Shown: positions 52,806 to 62,391, counted from the first letter of the stretch. The stretch: DNA of 64,000 bases from Streptomyces spinosus (GCF_020400655.1 NZ_JAINRC010000012.1:1-64000); one strand, 5' to 3'. Numbers and translations are program-made. The notes: generated by a model from the sequence alone, not told the origin.

Positions 52806-55800
52806 TCACGGGGCATCGGACGGGAATGCTGTGATCAGCTTTCGATCCCGAACCACAACTCTGATGTAGTACTGCGGGTCGCCGGCAGCGGTCGTGCCGA
52901 TCGACGACGGGAATCGGTAGAAGTAGACACCGTCATCGGTCGCGCCACCAAGAGCGCGATTGATCATCTTCTCGATCTTCGCCTTGCTCGTGGTGTTGAA
53001 CTTACTCTTGTTCGGATACTGGCTTCGATTCACATGACGGTCCCAAATGTGATCCCATCTTCCCTTCGAGATCGGGACCGAGCAACTGCTGTTGTGAACG
53101 AGAACCGGCGTCTCGCCCGCCAGGACATAGTACGTGTGGACGTTTTCGACCGTGAGGTTGTACGTGCGGGCGTGGGTCGTGAACGGGCGGTTGGCGGTGA
53201 TGATGACCGTGCGGCCGTCGTCCGTGCGCAGGGTCATGCCCGGCTTGAGGTCGCCGGCCTGGACCCAGTCGTGTCGTGACGGGGACCAGAAGGGGTGTTC
53301 GTGGGTCGCCGTCAGTTTCTCGATGCCGTCCTCGGTCGCGACGGACAGCTCGTTGAAGTGCTTGTCGGTGTCGGTGACGATGCGGCGGGTCACCCGTTGC
53401 GCGGTCGTCCTACCGGTCTGCGGATCGGTGGTGAGGACCTTGTCGCCGACCTTGACGTCCTCGATGTCCTTGGTCGTCTTGCCGTCGCCCATCAGGACGT
53501 CCGTGCCGGCGAGGAAGCAGTTGCACCCCTTGGTGAGCTTGGTGACCCACTCCTCGGCGGCCTTCGCGCCCTTCTTCAGCACGGAGTCGGGCACCAGCTT
53601 CAGCGCCTTGCCCAGGGGCAGGTCCGTGCCGGCGATGAGGCAACTGGAGACCCCCGAACCCGAGAGGCAGTCCTTCCACGCCTTGGGGTCGGGCAGGAAG
53701 GTCGAGGCGAGCGCCTTGATGACCGTCACCTGGGCACTGATGTCCAGGGGCTTGAACACGATCTTCTTGCCGAGCGGGGGCAGGTCGCTGCCCGTCTTGA
53801 CGACGCTGTGCAGCTCCCCCTGTCCGTTGTAGACGTAGTGGGAGTACTCGTAGTGGTACGACCAGGTGCCGTCGCCGTTCGGGGACATCCAGTCGCGGTA
53901 GCTGTCGTCTCCGCTGCCGCAACCGTATTCACAATCCGTGATGGGCCTCAGCCCGTCGGGGTCGCTGTAGGTGACGGGGTTGTTGAGGGAGTACGAGTAG
54001 GCGTTGAGGTACTGCGGGTCGTACGGCGAGTTCAGCGGGTCCGGGCTGAGGAACCGGCCCAGCTTCGGGTCGTACATGCGGGCGCCCAGGATGGACAGGC
54101 CCGTCGCGTCGTCCTCGGTCTTGCCGAGGAAGCCCCGGTCCGAGCCGGAGGGCAGGGCGGTGCCGCCGTTCTGGGCGCCGAAGGGCAGGTAGCGCCGCCG
54201 CTGCGCGGTGCCCGTCCCCGCGTCGACGGTCAGCTGGGTCGACGCCTGGGTGTCGGACATGATCCAGCTGAGCTTGCTGCTGGTCTTGTCCACCGCGGTG
54301 CGCATCGCCACGGTCGTCGTGCCGTCGCCGTAGTAACGGGTGGCCTTCGCAGTGGCGCCGGGTGCCTTGTGGATCTCCTGACTCGTGAGGTACAGGACGG
54401 TCTCGTCCGTGGACTTCCGCTCCAGGAGGTCACCGGAGGCCGCGTAGACGTAGCCGGTGGTGGCGGCGCCGGAGGCGGACGTCACCTGGTGCAGTTCGTT
54501 CCAGACGAGGGTCGTCTGCTTCCCGCCGACGGTGCGGCTCTTCATCTGGCCGTCGTCGTCGTAGTCGTAGAGGTCGGTGCCCGTCGGGGTCTTCACCGAG
54601 GTCACGGCGTGCGGGTGGGCGGCCCCGGCGGTGTACGTCGACTGGTCGGCGGAGTAGCCGGGGTAGACGTAGTCGTTGACCTGGGCGCCGGTGGCGGTGG
54701 TGTTGGTGACCTTCTGGAGGTTGCCGATGCCGTCGTAGGTGTAGTCGAGCTGGTAGGGGTCCTTGCCGGTGGCCAGGTCGGGGGAGAAGGGACCGGCGCA
54801 GCCGGTGCTCGCCCCGGTGGTCCAGGCACGGCTGAGGCGGTTCAGCTCGTCATACGTGTAGCACTGGTGCTGTCCGGTGGTCCTGTCGGCCAGGTCGGTG
54901 GTCTGGCCGGCGTTGTCGTAGAGGTAGTCGTCGTTCTGGACGGTGCCCTTCGTGCTGCTGGTGGTGGTGATGTTCGTCAGCCAGCCGGTGCCGTCGGCGT
55001 CGTCGTAGCTGTACGAGCGGCGGGCCGTGGTCGTGGTGGTGGCCGTGGTGCCGTAGGTGCGGTCGGCCAGCCGGCCCACGCGGTCGAAGCCGGTGGAGTC
55101 GACGTAGACCGTGTTGTTCAGGTCGCTGGTGACCTTCTCCGGGTTGCCGAAGCCGTCGTACTGCGTGGTGACGGTCTCCTGGGGGAGGTCACCGACGGCC
55201 GGGTAGGTGAGGCTGGTCTGCTGGCCCAGCGCGTTGTACGAGGACTTCGTGACGTAGGTGTTCTCGAAGCCCGTGCCGTCGGCCGGGACGGTCGTCTGCG
55301 TCTCGGTGGCGTTGCCGTCGGCGTCGTAGGTGTTGACCTTGTCGGTGTAGGCGTAACCACCCGCGTACGACGTCGAGGTCGCCGGCCTGCCGATGCCGCC
55401 CGCTGCCGTGTCGTAGGTGGTGCGGGTCAGCACCTTGGTGCCGTTCTGCACGGTCAGCGGCCGGCCGAGGTGGTCGTAGGTGTAGGTCAGGACCGTGCCG
55501 GCCGCGTCCTTGACCGTCTCGACGTTGCCGTTGCCGTCGTAGGTGATGACGCCCGTGCCGTTGAGGTCCGCGTCGGGGTCCTTGCCGCCGGTGCGCTCGC
55601 CGAGCCAGTTGTAGGCGTAGGTGGTGATGTTCCCCTTGGAGTCGGTGATCTTGGAGAGCTGGCCGCTGCGGTTGTACTCGTAGTACGTCGTGTACGTGGA
55701 CGGGCCGAACTCGACGACCTTGCTCACCTGCCCGAACACGTCGGTGTAGCTGTTGGTGCGCTCTCCGGCGGGAGGCATCGTGGTGGTGTAGTCACCGTGG

Positions 55801-58800
55801 TAGTTGGTGATCGTCTGGCCCTGGGCCTGCGGATCGCCGTCCACCATGATCCGGGACTCGGTGGTGCGGCCGGCGTAGTCGATGACCAGGTCGGTGTAGG
55901 ACGGCAGGCTGTCCACGGTGGGCAGGACCATGCCCGAGCCGGCGGTGCCGGAGTTGTAGAACGCGGCGCTGGTGCCGGTGACGTTGCCCGAGGTGTCGTA
56001 GCGGGTCGAGATCACGGTCCGTCCGGTGCCGGTGGGCGCCGGGACCTGGGTCTCGCGGGCTCGGCCGAGGCCGTCCAGGTAGTCGTAGCTGGTCAGGACC
56101 TTTCCGGCCGACTGGAGTGTGGTCGTGGTGACCTTGGGCGGGACGGTGGAGACCAGGTCCGGGACGCCGTCGCTGTTGTCCGACGTCGTGATGTCGTACT
56201 GGTACTTCAGGCTGGGCGTGCCGTCGGGGTAGGCGGAGATCTGCGAGGGCTTGAACACCTTCGAGACGCGGCCCACGGAGTCCAGGACGATACGCGTGGT
56301 CTGGTTGTTCGCGTCCTGGATGCGGTACGGCACCCCCCACAGACGGGAGTACCAGGTGGTGGTGGTCTGCGGTGCGGCCGGGCCGTCGCTGCCGTCCGGG
56401 TCGGGCGTGGTCACCTTGACGCCGTCGACCGGCCACGAGGTGGCGGGCTGGTAGGTCGTCGTGGTGGTGTTCTGCTCGCCGTCGGTCGTGGAGGTCTGCC
56501 GGCCGGCCTGGTCGAACTTCGCCTTGGTCTCGCGGTAGTGCGTGGCGTCCGTGTAGGCGCGCACGGTGGTGGGGTGCCCGTCGGTCGGCTTGTCGGTGTC
56601 GACCGAGGTCGCGTCGTCGTACAGGGTGACGGCGTAGGCGTCCTGGTTGGCCGAGGACCTGGCCGCGCAGTCGGCGGCGTAGTGCCGGGTCTCGTCGGGC
56701 AGCACCATCCAGCGCTGGACCTGCGAGCCGGGGAAGTAGTCGGTGTTGTAGGCGCGGCCGAAGGTGGTGCACCGGTTGTCGTCGGTGTCCGACAGGCCCC
56801 AGTCGTTGGTGCGCAGGGGCAGGCCGTACTTGGTGCTGGCCGGCTCGGTGTCGTCGAACTCGTTCTTGACGGTGTGCTCGCGCCAGCCGCTGGAGGTCAG
56901 CTCGTCCGTGGTCGTCTTGGAGTCGCGGACGAAGCGGGCGTCGGGCAGGCCGTCGTACTGCGCGGTGTCGTGGACCCAGTACTCGTGCCAGACCCGCTTG
57001 TGGGACTGGCCGGAGCCGTCGCGGTTGCTCGATTCCAGCACCTTGCCGTTGAGCCAGGGGGAGTCGGTCACCGCCGGCCGGCCGCTGTCACCGTCGTCGA
57101 CGGTGACGCTGCGCGTCTTGGACGGGTCGTCCTTGTCGGTGCGGTCGCCGTCCATGCCGCGGTACAGCCAGTAGTAGGTGGAGGCCGCGTTGGACTTGGT
57201 GCCGGTGTGGACCTCGACCTGCTGGTAGCCGCGCCAGTCGGTCCAGGACTCGTCCTTGTCCTTGGTCAGCGGGTCGTTGGGGAACGCCCACGCGGGCTTG
57301 CCGACGTAGTCGTAGGTGGTGGTCATCACCGGGTCGCCGTCGTTGCCCGAGCCCGAGCCGGGTCCGGGGTCGACGCTGACCTTGGCGACGACGTACTTCT
57401 TGAACCAGCCCGTCTTCTCGTCCGTGGCGCCCTCGGGCACCCAGCGCTGCTTGAAGCAGGCCTGGGTGTTGTTCGACTCGCTGGGCGGGTTGTCGATGTC
57501 GCAGGCGTCCTGGGCGTCGTAGTTGCGGTAGGTGACGTTGACGAACGAGCCGAGGTCCTGGTGGATCTGGGTGACGCGGCGGAAGTTCAGCACACCGCCG
57601 CCGAGCTGGTTGTCCCGCCACTCACCGTTGATGTTGATGGTCGGCAGGGTGATGTCGGTGCCGTCGCCGTAGCCCTTGCGCTGGATGTAGTCCAGCCACA
57701 GGGTGTTGTCGACGGTGCCTTCGGGGTTGGGCAGCCCGTACTTCATCTGGTACTGCATCGCCGGGTTCCACGCGGAGGCGTCGTCGTCCCGCACGTAGGT
57801 CTTGACGTCCCACAGCATCTTCGTGGCGAAGAACGTCGGCGAGTACGTCTCACCCTTGATCGTCCGGCACCCGTTGTCCGCGCTCGTACCGTCGCACATC
57901 AGGTCCGTGGGCACGTCCGGGTAGGAGTCCGGGTGGTCGGAGATGCCCGGGCAGTCCGCCGGCTCGCTCGCCAACGGGTCCTTGTCGGCCATCCGCTCCA
58001 CACAGCGGCCCACGTAGCGCAGGTCCACCTTCGCGGGCAGCTGCGCGCCCGGAATCTGGGAGGCCCAGCCGTACTCGATGCGCACCGGGTAGGCGGCGGA
58101 GTCGTACACGCGCGCCTGGTCGGCGAGCAGCACCGAGCGGTAGTGGTTCTGCTCCTTGTCGTAGAAGTAGGCGGTCTCCACCTCGTCGGGGTCCACGACG
58201 CGGTCCAGGCCCCAGCGGTAGGCCTGCGTGCTGACGCCGACACCGCCGTTGTAGCCGGGCTCTCCGGGATTGTTGCCGAAGACGGGCACGGTCAGCACCG
58301 AGTCCGTGGCGGCGTCGGTGCGCTCGGAGCGGCCCCAGCCGAAGTAGTAGCGCGTGCCGTCCTGGGTCGAGACCACCCAGTACTCGTCGTCCGAGCCGTG
58401 ACCACCGGTCAGGTGCTGCACGCGCCAGCCCGGGTCGTCCTGCACGTGGTAGGAGCCGGTGCCGTTGTCGTCCTGGACCAAAGTGGAGCTGACGCCGTTG
58501 AAGTTGATGACGTAGACGGCCCCGTCGGGCTCCTTGGCGGAGTTGGGCGAGTCCCAGCACAGGTCGCCGACCCAGCCGGTGCCCGTGCCGTCGTCCTGGC
58601 AGCCCCGGTAGCGGCGCTCGATGAAGCCGATGCCGCTCAGGTCCCAGCCCAGTCCTGCCCAGTTCGCCTGGGTGTTCTGGGCGGAGGTGAGGGCGTCCAC
58701 CGACTGGGAGTTGTACGACAGCGCCAGCGACGGCGCCTGACCGGCGGGCGGCTTGGGCACGTCGAAGGGCAGGCTGTACGAGAAGGCGCCCGAACCGGTC

Positions 58801-59678
58801 GAGACGTTCCAGGAGCCGGACGGCTTCAGCGAGGACGCCCGGTAGTCACCGGCGTCGGAGGACGACGTGGACGCCAGCGTGTACACCGTCGCGCCCGACG
58901 CGGTGGCGGCGCTCAGCGCCGAGGAGGAGAGCGCGGACTTCGCCGTCCGGTCCGGCTGGATGACGGAGATGGACGGCGTGGGGTCGGCGTCGGCCTGGAC
59001 GGTCGCGGTGAGGGTGCCCTTGGCCAGGTCGTTGTGGACCGGCACGGGCCGCGGGTCGGCCGTCGAGCAGCCCTTCGCCTCCGGCGTGGTCAGCGCGCAG
59101 GCGGGCAGGGCGACCAGACGCAGACGGGCGGCGAAGTTGCCGCCGTAGGCGTACCTGAACTTCGAGTAGTCGAAGGTGACGTTCACCGGGCCGGGTGTGC
59201 CGCGGCCGTCGCGCCGGGTGAGCTGGACGCCCATGCCGATGCCGTTCGTCCGCTTCAGCCCGGTCCGGTCCAGGACCTTGACGTCCACGTCCGTGGGGGC
59301 GGGGACCGCGATGGCGGACCGCTGCCTGGCCACGGCCGCGGCGGGAGCCGGTCCCACCTGCACGGCGGCAGTGTCCGGGGCGTCGCCGGCCGGTGCCACC
59401 GGCAGGGTCCTGCCCGGCTTCAGACCCGACAGGGCGAGGCGGGCGTGCGCCGCCTTGGGCCACACCGGCCGGACCGGCTTGGTCTGCGTCGGCTCCGCGC
59501 CGTCACGGGGCACACCCCCGGCCGCCCGCGCGGGCACGTCGACCGGCTGCTTGCGCCCGGCCGCGACCGCCTTGGCCGTACCCGCGGCCTGGGCCGCCGG
59601 CGCGGCCAGCAACGATGCCGCCAGCGCCATGGCCAACGCCCAGGAGGCGCCTCTTGCTTGTCTGTGCGCGCGTCGCAC
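52806..59678 (-). CDS. secreted RHS/YD-repeat polymorphic toxin with HINT and BECR-like tip
   Basis: A 2290-residue protein. A Sec signal peptide (residues 1-31, ending AAQA) is followed by a beta-rich N-terminal region, a cage-entry segment (FSYSLPFDVPKPPAGQAPSL), many YD repeats (residues about 1100-1800) and the RHS-associated core (LGRFLSPDPLNSPYDPQYLN). A HINT domain (residues about 2050-2195; CFLAGTDVLMGDG, TATHEHPFW, LVHN) probably self-cleaves to free the last 93 residues. That tip starts SKGRWDHIWDRHVN and ends VRDRKLITAFPSD, which resembles BECR-fold RNases (EndoU/colicin E5/D/RelE-like). GC falls to about 52 per cent in 52921-53100. GTG 59678 is chosen since it gives a normal signal peptide; ATG 59750 is possible. 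Confidence 0.92.
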   Translation of the reverse strand: MRRAHRQARGASWALAMALAASLLAAPAAQAAGTAKAVAAGRKQPVDVPARAAGGVPRDGAEPTQTKPVRPVWPKAAHARLALSGLKPGRTLPVAPAGDAPDTAAVQVGPAPAAAVARQRSAIAVPAPTDVDVKVLDRTGLKRTNGIGMGVQLTRRDGRGTPGPVNVTFDYSKFRYAYGGNFAARLRLVALPACALTTPEAKGCSTADPRPVPVHNDLAKGTLTATVQADADPTPSISVIQPDRTAKSALSSSALSAATASGATVYTLASTSSSDAGDYRASSLKPSGSWNVSTGSGAFSYSLPFDVPKPPAGQAPSLALSYNSQSVDALTSAQNTQANWAGLGWDLSGIGFIERRYRGCQDDGTGTGWVGDLCWDSPNSAKEPDGAVYVINFNGVSSTLVQDDNGTGSYHVQDDPGWRVQHLTGGHGSDDEYWVVSTQDGTRYYFGWGRSERTDAATDSVLTVPVFGNNPGEPGYNGGVGVSTQAYRWGLDRVVDPDEVETAYFYDKEQNHYRSVLLADQARVYDSAAYPVRIEYGWASQIPGAQLPAKVDLRYVGRCVERMADKDPLASEPADCPGISDHPDSYPDVPTDLMCDGTSADNGCRTIKGETYSPTFFATKMLWDVKTYVRDDDASAWNPAMQYQMKYGLPNPEGTVDNTLWLDYIQRKGYGDGTDITLPTININGEWRDNQLGGGVLNFRRVTQIHQDLGSFVNVTYRNYDAQDACDIDNPPSESNNTQACFKQRWVPEGATDEKTGWFKKYVVAKVSVDPGPGSGSGNDGDPVMTTTYDYVGKPAWAFPNDPLTKDKDESWTDWRGYQQVEVHTGTKSNAASTYYWLYRGMDGDRTDKDDPSKTRSVTVDDGDSGRPAVTDSPWLNGKVLESSNRDGSGQSHKRVWHEYWVHDTAQYDGLPDARFVRDSKTTTDELTSSGWREHTVKNEFDDTEPASTKYGLPLRTNDWGLSDTDDNRCTTFGRAYNTDYFPGSQVQRWMVLPDETRHYAADCAARSSANQDAYAVTLYDDATSVDTDKPTDGHPTTVRAYTDATHYRETKAKFDQAGRQTSTTDGEQNTTTTTYQPATSWPVDGVKVTTPDPDGSDGPAAPQTTTTWYSRLWGVPYRIQDANNQTTRIVLDSVGRVSKVFKPSQISAYPDGTPSLKYQYDITTSDNSDGVPDLVSTVPPKVTTTTLQSAGKVLTSYDYLDGLGRARETQVPAPTGTGRTVISTRYDTSGNVTGTSAAFYNSGTAGSGMVLPTVDSLPSYTDLVIDYAGRTTESRIMVDGDPQAQGQTITNYHGDYTTTMPPAGERTNSYTDVFGQVSKVVEFGPSTYTTYYEYNRSGQLSKITDSKGNITTYAYNWLGERTGGKDPDADLNGTGVITYDGNGNVETVKDAAGTVLTYTYDHLGRPLTVQNGTKVLTRTTYDTAAGGIGRPATSTSYAGGYAYTDKVNTYDADGNATETQTTVPADGTGFENTYVTKSSYNALGQQTSLTYPAVGDLPQETVTTQYDGFGNPEKVTSDLNNTVYVDSTGFDRVGRLADRTYGTTATTTTTARRSYSYDDADGTGWLTNITTTSSTKGTVQNDDYLYDNAGQTTDLADRTTGQHQCYTYDELNRLSRAWTTGASTGCAGPFSPDLATGKDPYQLDYTYDGIGNLQKVTNTTATGAQVNDYVYPGYSADQSTYTAGAAHPHAVTSVKTPTGTDLYDYDDDGQMKSRTVGGKQTTLVWNELHQVTSASGAATTGYVYAASGDLLERKSTDETVLYLTSQEIHKAPGATAKATRYYGDGTTTVAMRTAVDKTSSKLSWIMSDTQASTQLTVDAGTGTAQRRRYLPFGAQNGGTALPSGSDRGFLGKTEDDATGLSILGARMYDPKLGRFLSPDPLNSPYDPQYLNAYSYSLNNPVTYSDPDGLRPITDCEYGCGSGDDSYRDWMSPNGDGTWSYHYEYSHYVYNGQGELHSVVKTGSDLPPLGKKIVFKPLDISAQVTVIKALASTFLPDPKAWKDCLSGSGVSSCLIAGTDLPLGKALKLVPDSVLKKGAKAAEEWVTKLTKGCNCFLAGTDVLMGDGKTTKDIEDVKVGDKVLTTDPQTGRTTAQRVTRRIVTDTDKHFNELSVATEDGIEKLTATHEHPFWSPSRHDWVQAGDLKPGMTLRTDDGRTVIITANRPFTTHARTYNLTVENVHTYYVLAGETPVLVHNSSCSVPISKGRWDHIWDRHVNRSQYPNKSKFNTTSKAKIEKMINRALGGATDDGVYFYRFPSSIGTTAAGDPQYYIRVVVRDRKLITAFPSDAP

Positions 59679-60043
59679 GGACCATCCCCAACCCGAAGAA
59701 GGCCGGGACCCTGGCCCCGGCACGTGTGCAAAGCAAAGGCCGCGTGGCATCGGGCTGTCGGTGAAGTGAAAGCCGCATGAGGCCAGGCCGTCGCTGCACG
59801 TTAAGCAGGACGTGGCACCGGCGAACAGTCCCTCAAATCGGACCGATGAGCCACAACCGTCTCTTCACGTCACGTTTACAGTTGTGTTCTCGATCACGTT
59901 TGCTCTCGCGGACCTGACGAGGTGTCCGAGCTGGGCGGACGAGGCTGGCGCGAGCCCTGACGGCATGATTCAATCCTGCGTCGCACACATCGTGCACACA
60001 TCAAGGCCCCGGTCGCGGGCCGACGCAACGTCCCGGAGATCAC
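59679..60043. other. 365-bp divergent region RHS / TagC-like gene
   Basis: No credible gene. It must carry the promoters of both secreted proteins. The stretch 59870-59905 is AT-rich for this genome (TTTACAGTTGTGTTC), but I cannot assign promoter boxes with confidence. Confidence 0.4.
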
Positions 60044-61111
60044 ATGAAGCGCGAGACGTCCGGCGGTCCGAGCCGGCGCCAGATACTGCGGCGGATCGGC
60101 GGTCTGACCGCGGCAGCCGCCGTCGGAGCCGTCGTCCTGGACCAGGCCGGCACCGCCTCCGCGGCCGTCGGCACCTCCAAGCGCTTCGACCTCACCGACG
60201 GATCCGACGAATGGTTCCGCGAGATCCCGCTCAACGAGACCCGGATCCTTCAGTCGTTCGCGTTCGACAACACCAACAAGCACCTGTACACGGCCCAGTT
60301 GGTCCAGGGCGGCCGCATCCTGCCCGGGGAGACACAGGCCTACAGCGGCACCGACCGGTCCAAGAACGGCGACCTGTGCATCACCCGCCTCGACTGGCAG
60401 GGGTACGTCATCGGCCGGATGTACCTCAAGGGCTTCGGACACGGCGTGTCCATCGGTGTCGAGCCCTCCGGCAACAGCGCCTACCTGTGGACCGAGTGCG
60501 ACTCCGTGCCCGACAGCGAGAACAACGGCTACGGCACGAAGATCGCCCGGTTCAAGTTCGCCAACGGCGCCGTCCTGCGGCCCGACTCCGCGCAGGTCAC
60601 CCGGTTCACCCCGGTCCCCGGTTCCGACCACAACACCGTCGCCGTCGACCCGGTCACCAACCGCATCGCCCACCGCCACCGCCTCAACGGCACCTGGAAG
60701 TACAGCCTGTACGACCTGGCCACGTTCAAGGCGGGCACGTTCACCCCGCTGGCCACCCTCACCCAGCCCGCCGTGCTCACCGGCCCCACCTTCCAGGGCT
60801 ACACCAGCATGGGCCAGTACCTGTACACCATCGACGGCACCGCCTACACCTACGACGCGGACGGCAACCGGACCAGCACCAGCAACACCTACGTCACGTC
60901 GATCGACTGGAACACCGGCACCGTCTTCGAGCGCCGCCTCAGCAAGGCGGGCGAGAGCCTGTTCTACCGGGAGCCGGAAGGACTGGCCGTCCAGATCCCC
61001 GACATGAGCACCCCGACCGTCGCCCGCCTGCACCTCGGCTTCGGTTCCGAGCAGTCCCTCACCCAGACCGACAAGAAGGCCAGCTTCTACTACAAGGACC
61101 TCCTCGTCTGA
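60044..61111 (+). CDS. TAT-exported TagC-like beta-propeller protein
   Basis: A 355-residue protein usually annotated teichoic acid biosynthesis protein C in streptomycetes. A twin-arginine signal (SRRQILRRIGGLTAAAAVGA, cleaved after ASA) leads to a domain resembling the five-bladed propeller of phage P68 receptor-binding proteins and TagC (FDNTNKHLYTAQLV, GYGTKIARFKFANG). It may bind or process cell-wall polymer; no catalytic site is evident. CGGAG precedes ATG 60044. Divergent from the RHS gene. Confidence 0.82.
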   Translation: MKRETSGGPSRRQILRRIGGLTAAAAVGAVVLDQAGTASAAVGTSKRFDLTDGSDEWFREIPLNETRILQSFAFDNTNKHLYTAQLVQGGRILPGETQAYSGTDRSKNGDLCITRLDWQGYVIGRMYLKGFGHGVSIGVEPSGNSAYLWTECDSVPDSENNGYGTKIARFKFANGAVLRPDSAQVTRFTPVPGSDHNTVAVDPVTNRIAHRHRLNGTWKYSLYDLATFKAGTFTPLATLTQPAVLTGPTFQGYTSMGQYLYTIDGTAYTYDADGNRTSTSNTYVTSIDWNTGTVFERRLSKAGESLFYREPEGLAVQIPDMSTPTVARLHLGFGSEQSLTQTDKKASFYYKDLLV

Positions 61112-61130
61112 CGCCCGGGAGGGGAGCGCG

Positions 61131-62078
61131 TCAGTCCTTCAGCTCCGGCGGGCTGATACGGGACTCCTTGATCGCGGAACCCGTCGTGCCCCACTTCCTG
61201 AGGATCCTGTCGTAGCTGCCGTCGGACAGCAGCCTGTTCACCGCCGCCTGGAACGCCGGCGCCAGTTTCGTGCCCTTCTTGAAGGCGAAACCGACGTCCA
61301 GGCGGTGGTACTCGTTGAGGAACTTCAGGCCCTGCTGGTGCGCCACGGCGTACCGCAGGCCGTTGATCGTGGACATCACGATGTCGCTGCGGCCCTGCTG
61401 GAGCGAGGACCAGACCGCGCTCGGCTCGGCGTACGTCTGCACCCGGTACGCCTTCTTGCCCGCGTCGGAGCACACGTGCTTGCCGGCCTCCAGCGTGGCC
61501 TCGAACGTCGTGCCCGCGCCGGTCGCGACGTTCAGACCGCACAGCTGTTTCAGATCGGTGATCTTCGCGAGCTTGCTGTCCTTGCGGGTGGCGAAGCCCT
61601 GGCCGTCGTTGACGTAGGTGACGAAGTCGATGGTCTTGCGGCGCTCGTCCGTGACGCCGAAGTTGCTCGCGCCGAAGTCGTACTTGCCGCTGTCCAGGGC
61701 GGGCAGGATCGCCTCGAAGCTCGCCTGCTCGATCTTCAGCCTGATGCCGAGCACCCGGGCGACCGCCTTGGTGAAGTCGACGTCCTGACCGGTCAGGGTC
61801 GCGCCGTCGGCGAGGTACGTGGTGCCGGGCGGGGTGCCGCCGACGCTGACCGCGACGGTGAGGTGCGTGGTTCCGGCGGGCAGCAGCTTCGCCGCGGCGT
61901 CGTCCTTCCGCACGGCGGAGACGACGTCCGTGGTGGGCACCTCGTCGGACTTGGCCGCCACCCCGGAGGCGTCCGTGCCGCCCGGGTCACCGGAGCCGGA
62001 TCCGCAGGCGGTGAGGAGCAGCGCGGCCGAAGTGATGGCGACAAAGGGCATGAAATGGCGATAAGCGGGCGTGCGCAT
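61131..62078 (-). CDS. ABC transporter substrate-binding lipoprotein (PAAT type)
   Basis: A 315-residue lipoprotein. The signal ends with the lipobox LLLTACGSGSG. The mature part is a periplasmic-binding-protein family 3 domain (GQDVDFTKAVARVLGI, FEAILPALDSGKYDFGASNFG, RRKTIDFVTYVNDG). It should deliver an amino acid or a sulfur compound to the permease encoded divergently. AGGAGA lies 11 nt before the ATG at 62078. A short cysteine-ended leader frame precedes it. Confidence 0.92.
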   Translation of the reverse strand: MRTPAYRHFMPFVAITSAALLLTACGSGSGDPGGTDASGVAAKSDEVPTTDVVSAVRKDDAAAKLLPAGTTHLTVAVSVGGTPPGTTYLADGATLTGQDVDFTKAVARVLGIRLKIEQASFEAILPALDSGKYDFGASNFGVTDERRKTIDFVTYVNDGQGFATRKDSKLAKITDLKQLCGLNVATGAGTTFEATLEAGKHVCSDAGKKAYRVQTYAEPSAVWSSLQQGRSDIVMSTINGLRYAVAHQQGLKFLNEYHRLDVGFAFKKGTKLAPAFQAAVNRLLSDGSYDRILRKWGTTGSAIKESRISPPELKD

Positions 62079-62182
62079 CGGGTAGCGGTCTCCTGAGGCG
62101 GAAGGTGTGCGGAACGCGAGGGGAGGGGTGCGCGTGTGAAGGCGGAGAACAGGCCGGGAACCGGCGGGAGAACGCGAGCGGG

Positions 62183-62203
62183 CCCGCCCGGAGGACGGGC
62201 GGG
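62183..62203 (-). promoter_or_regulatory. hairpin between leader peptide and ABC gene
   Basis: CCCGCCCG (62183-62190) pairs with CGGGCGGG (62196-62203) around GAGGA. It lies 15 bp past the stop of the leader frame, a suitable place for an attenuator; no T-run is present. Confidence 0.45.
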
Positions 62204-62217
62204 AGCAGGGGGTCAGC

Positions 62218-62289
62218 TCAACAGGAAGAGGACCACACGCGACCGAAGTCGATGTGGGAGCGGGTGACCAGCCACTGCTGCGGATGCAT
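62218..62289 (-). CDS. putative leader peptide, cysteine-attenuation type
   Basis: A 23-codon frame starting ATG at 62289 and ending with Cys then TGA. It contains RSHIDFGR and the end SSSC, fitting the pattern R-x-H-x-D-x-x-R-x-x-S-S-x-C that I recall for actinobacterial leader peptides upstream of sulfur-metabolism genes. Ribosome behaviour at the final Cys codon could sense cysteine supply. The ribosome-binding site is weak. It is 139 bp upstream of the solute-binding gene on the same strand. Confidence 0.7.
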   Translation of the reverse strand: MHPQQWLVTRSHIDFGRVWSSSC

Positions 62290-62335
62290 GGGCCAAGTGG
62301 AACAGGCATCCGGTTCCGCGTCAACCGACCTGAGA

Positions 62336-62353
62336 CGTACTGCTCACAGTACG
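62336..62353. promoter_or_regulatory. inverted repeat CGTACTG-CTCA-CAGTACG, putative operator
   Basis: Perfect seven-base arms around 4 bp, in the divergent region between the solute-binding gene and the permease gene. It lies just upstream of a possible plus-strand promoter, so one regulator could control both directions. Confidence 0.55.
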
Positions 62354-62360
62354 GACAACC

Positions 62361-62391
62361 TTGACAGCGTACGGAAACGCCCGCGTACTCT
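62361..62391 (+). promoter_or_regulatory. possible promoter of the permease gene
   Basis: TTGACA at 62361-62366 and TACTCT at 62386-62391, separated by 19 nt. Spacing is a little long, but the -35 is perfect. Confidence 0.5.

Noticed and set aside
53295..59780. 2161-codon plus-strand frame opposite the RHS gene
   Set aside because: V/G/R/D-rich antisense of a strongly supported RHS protein.
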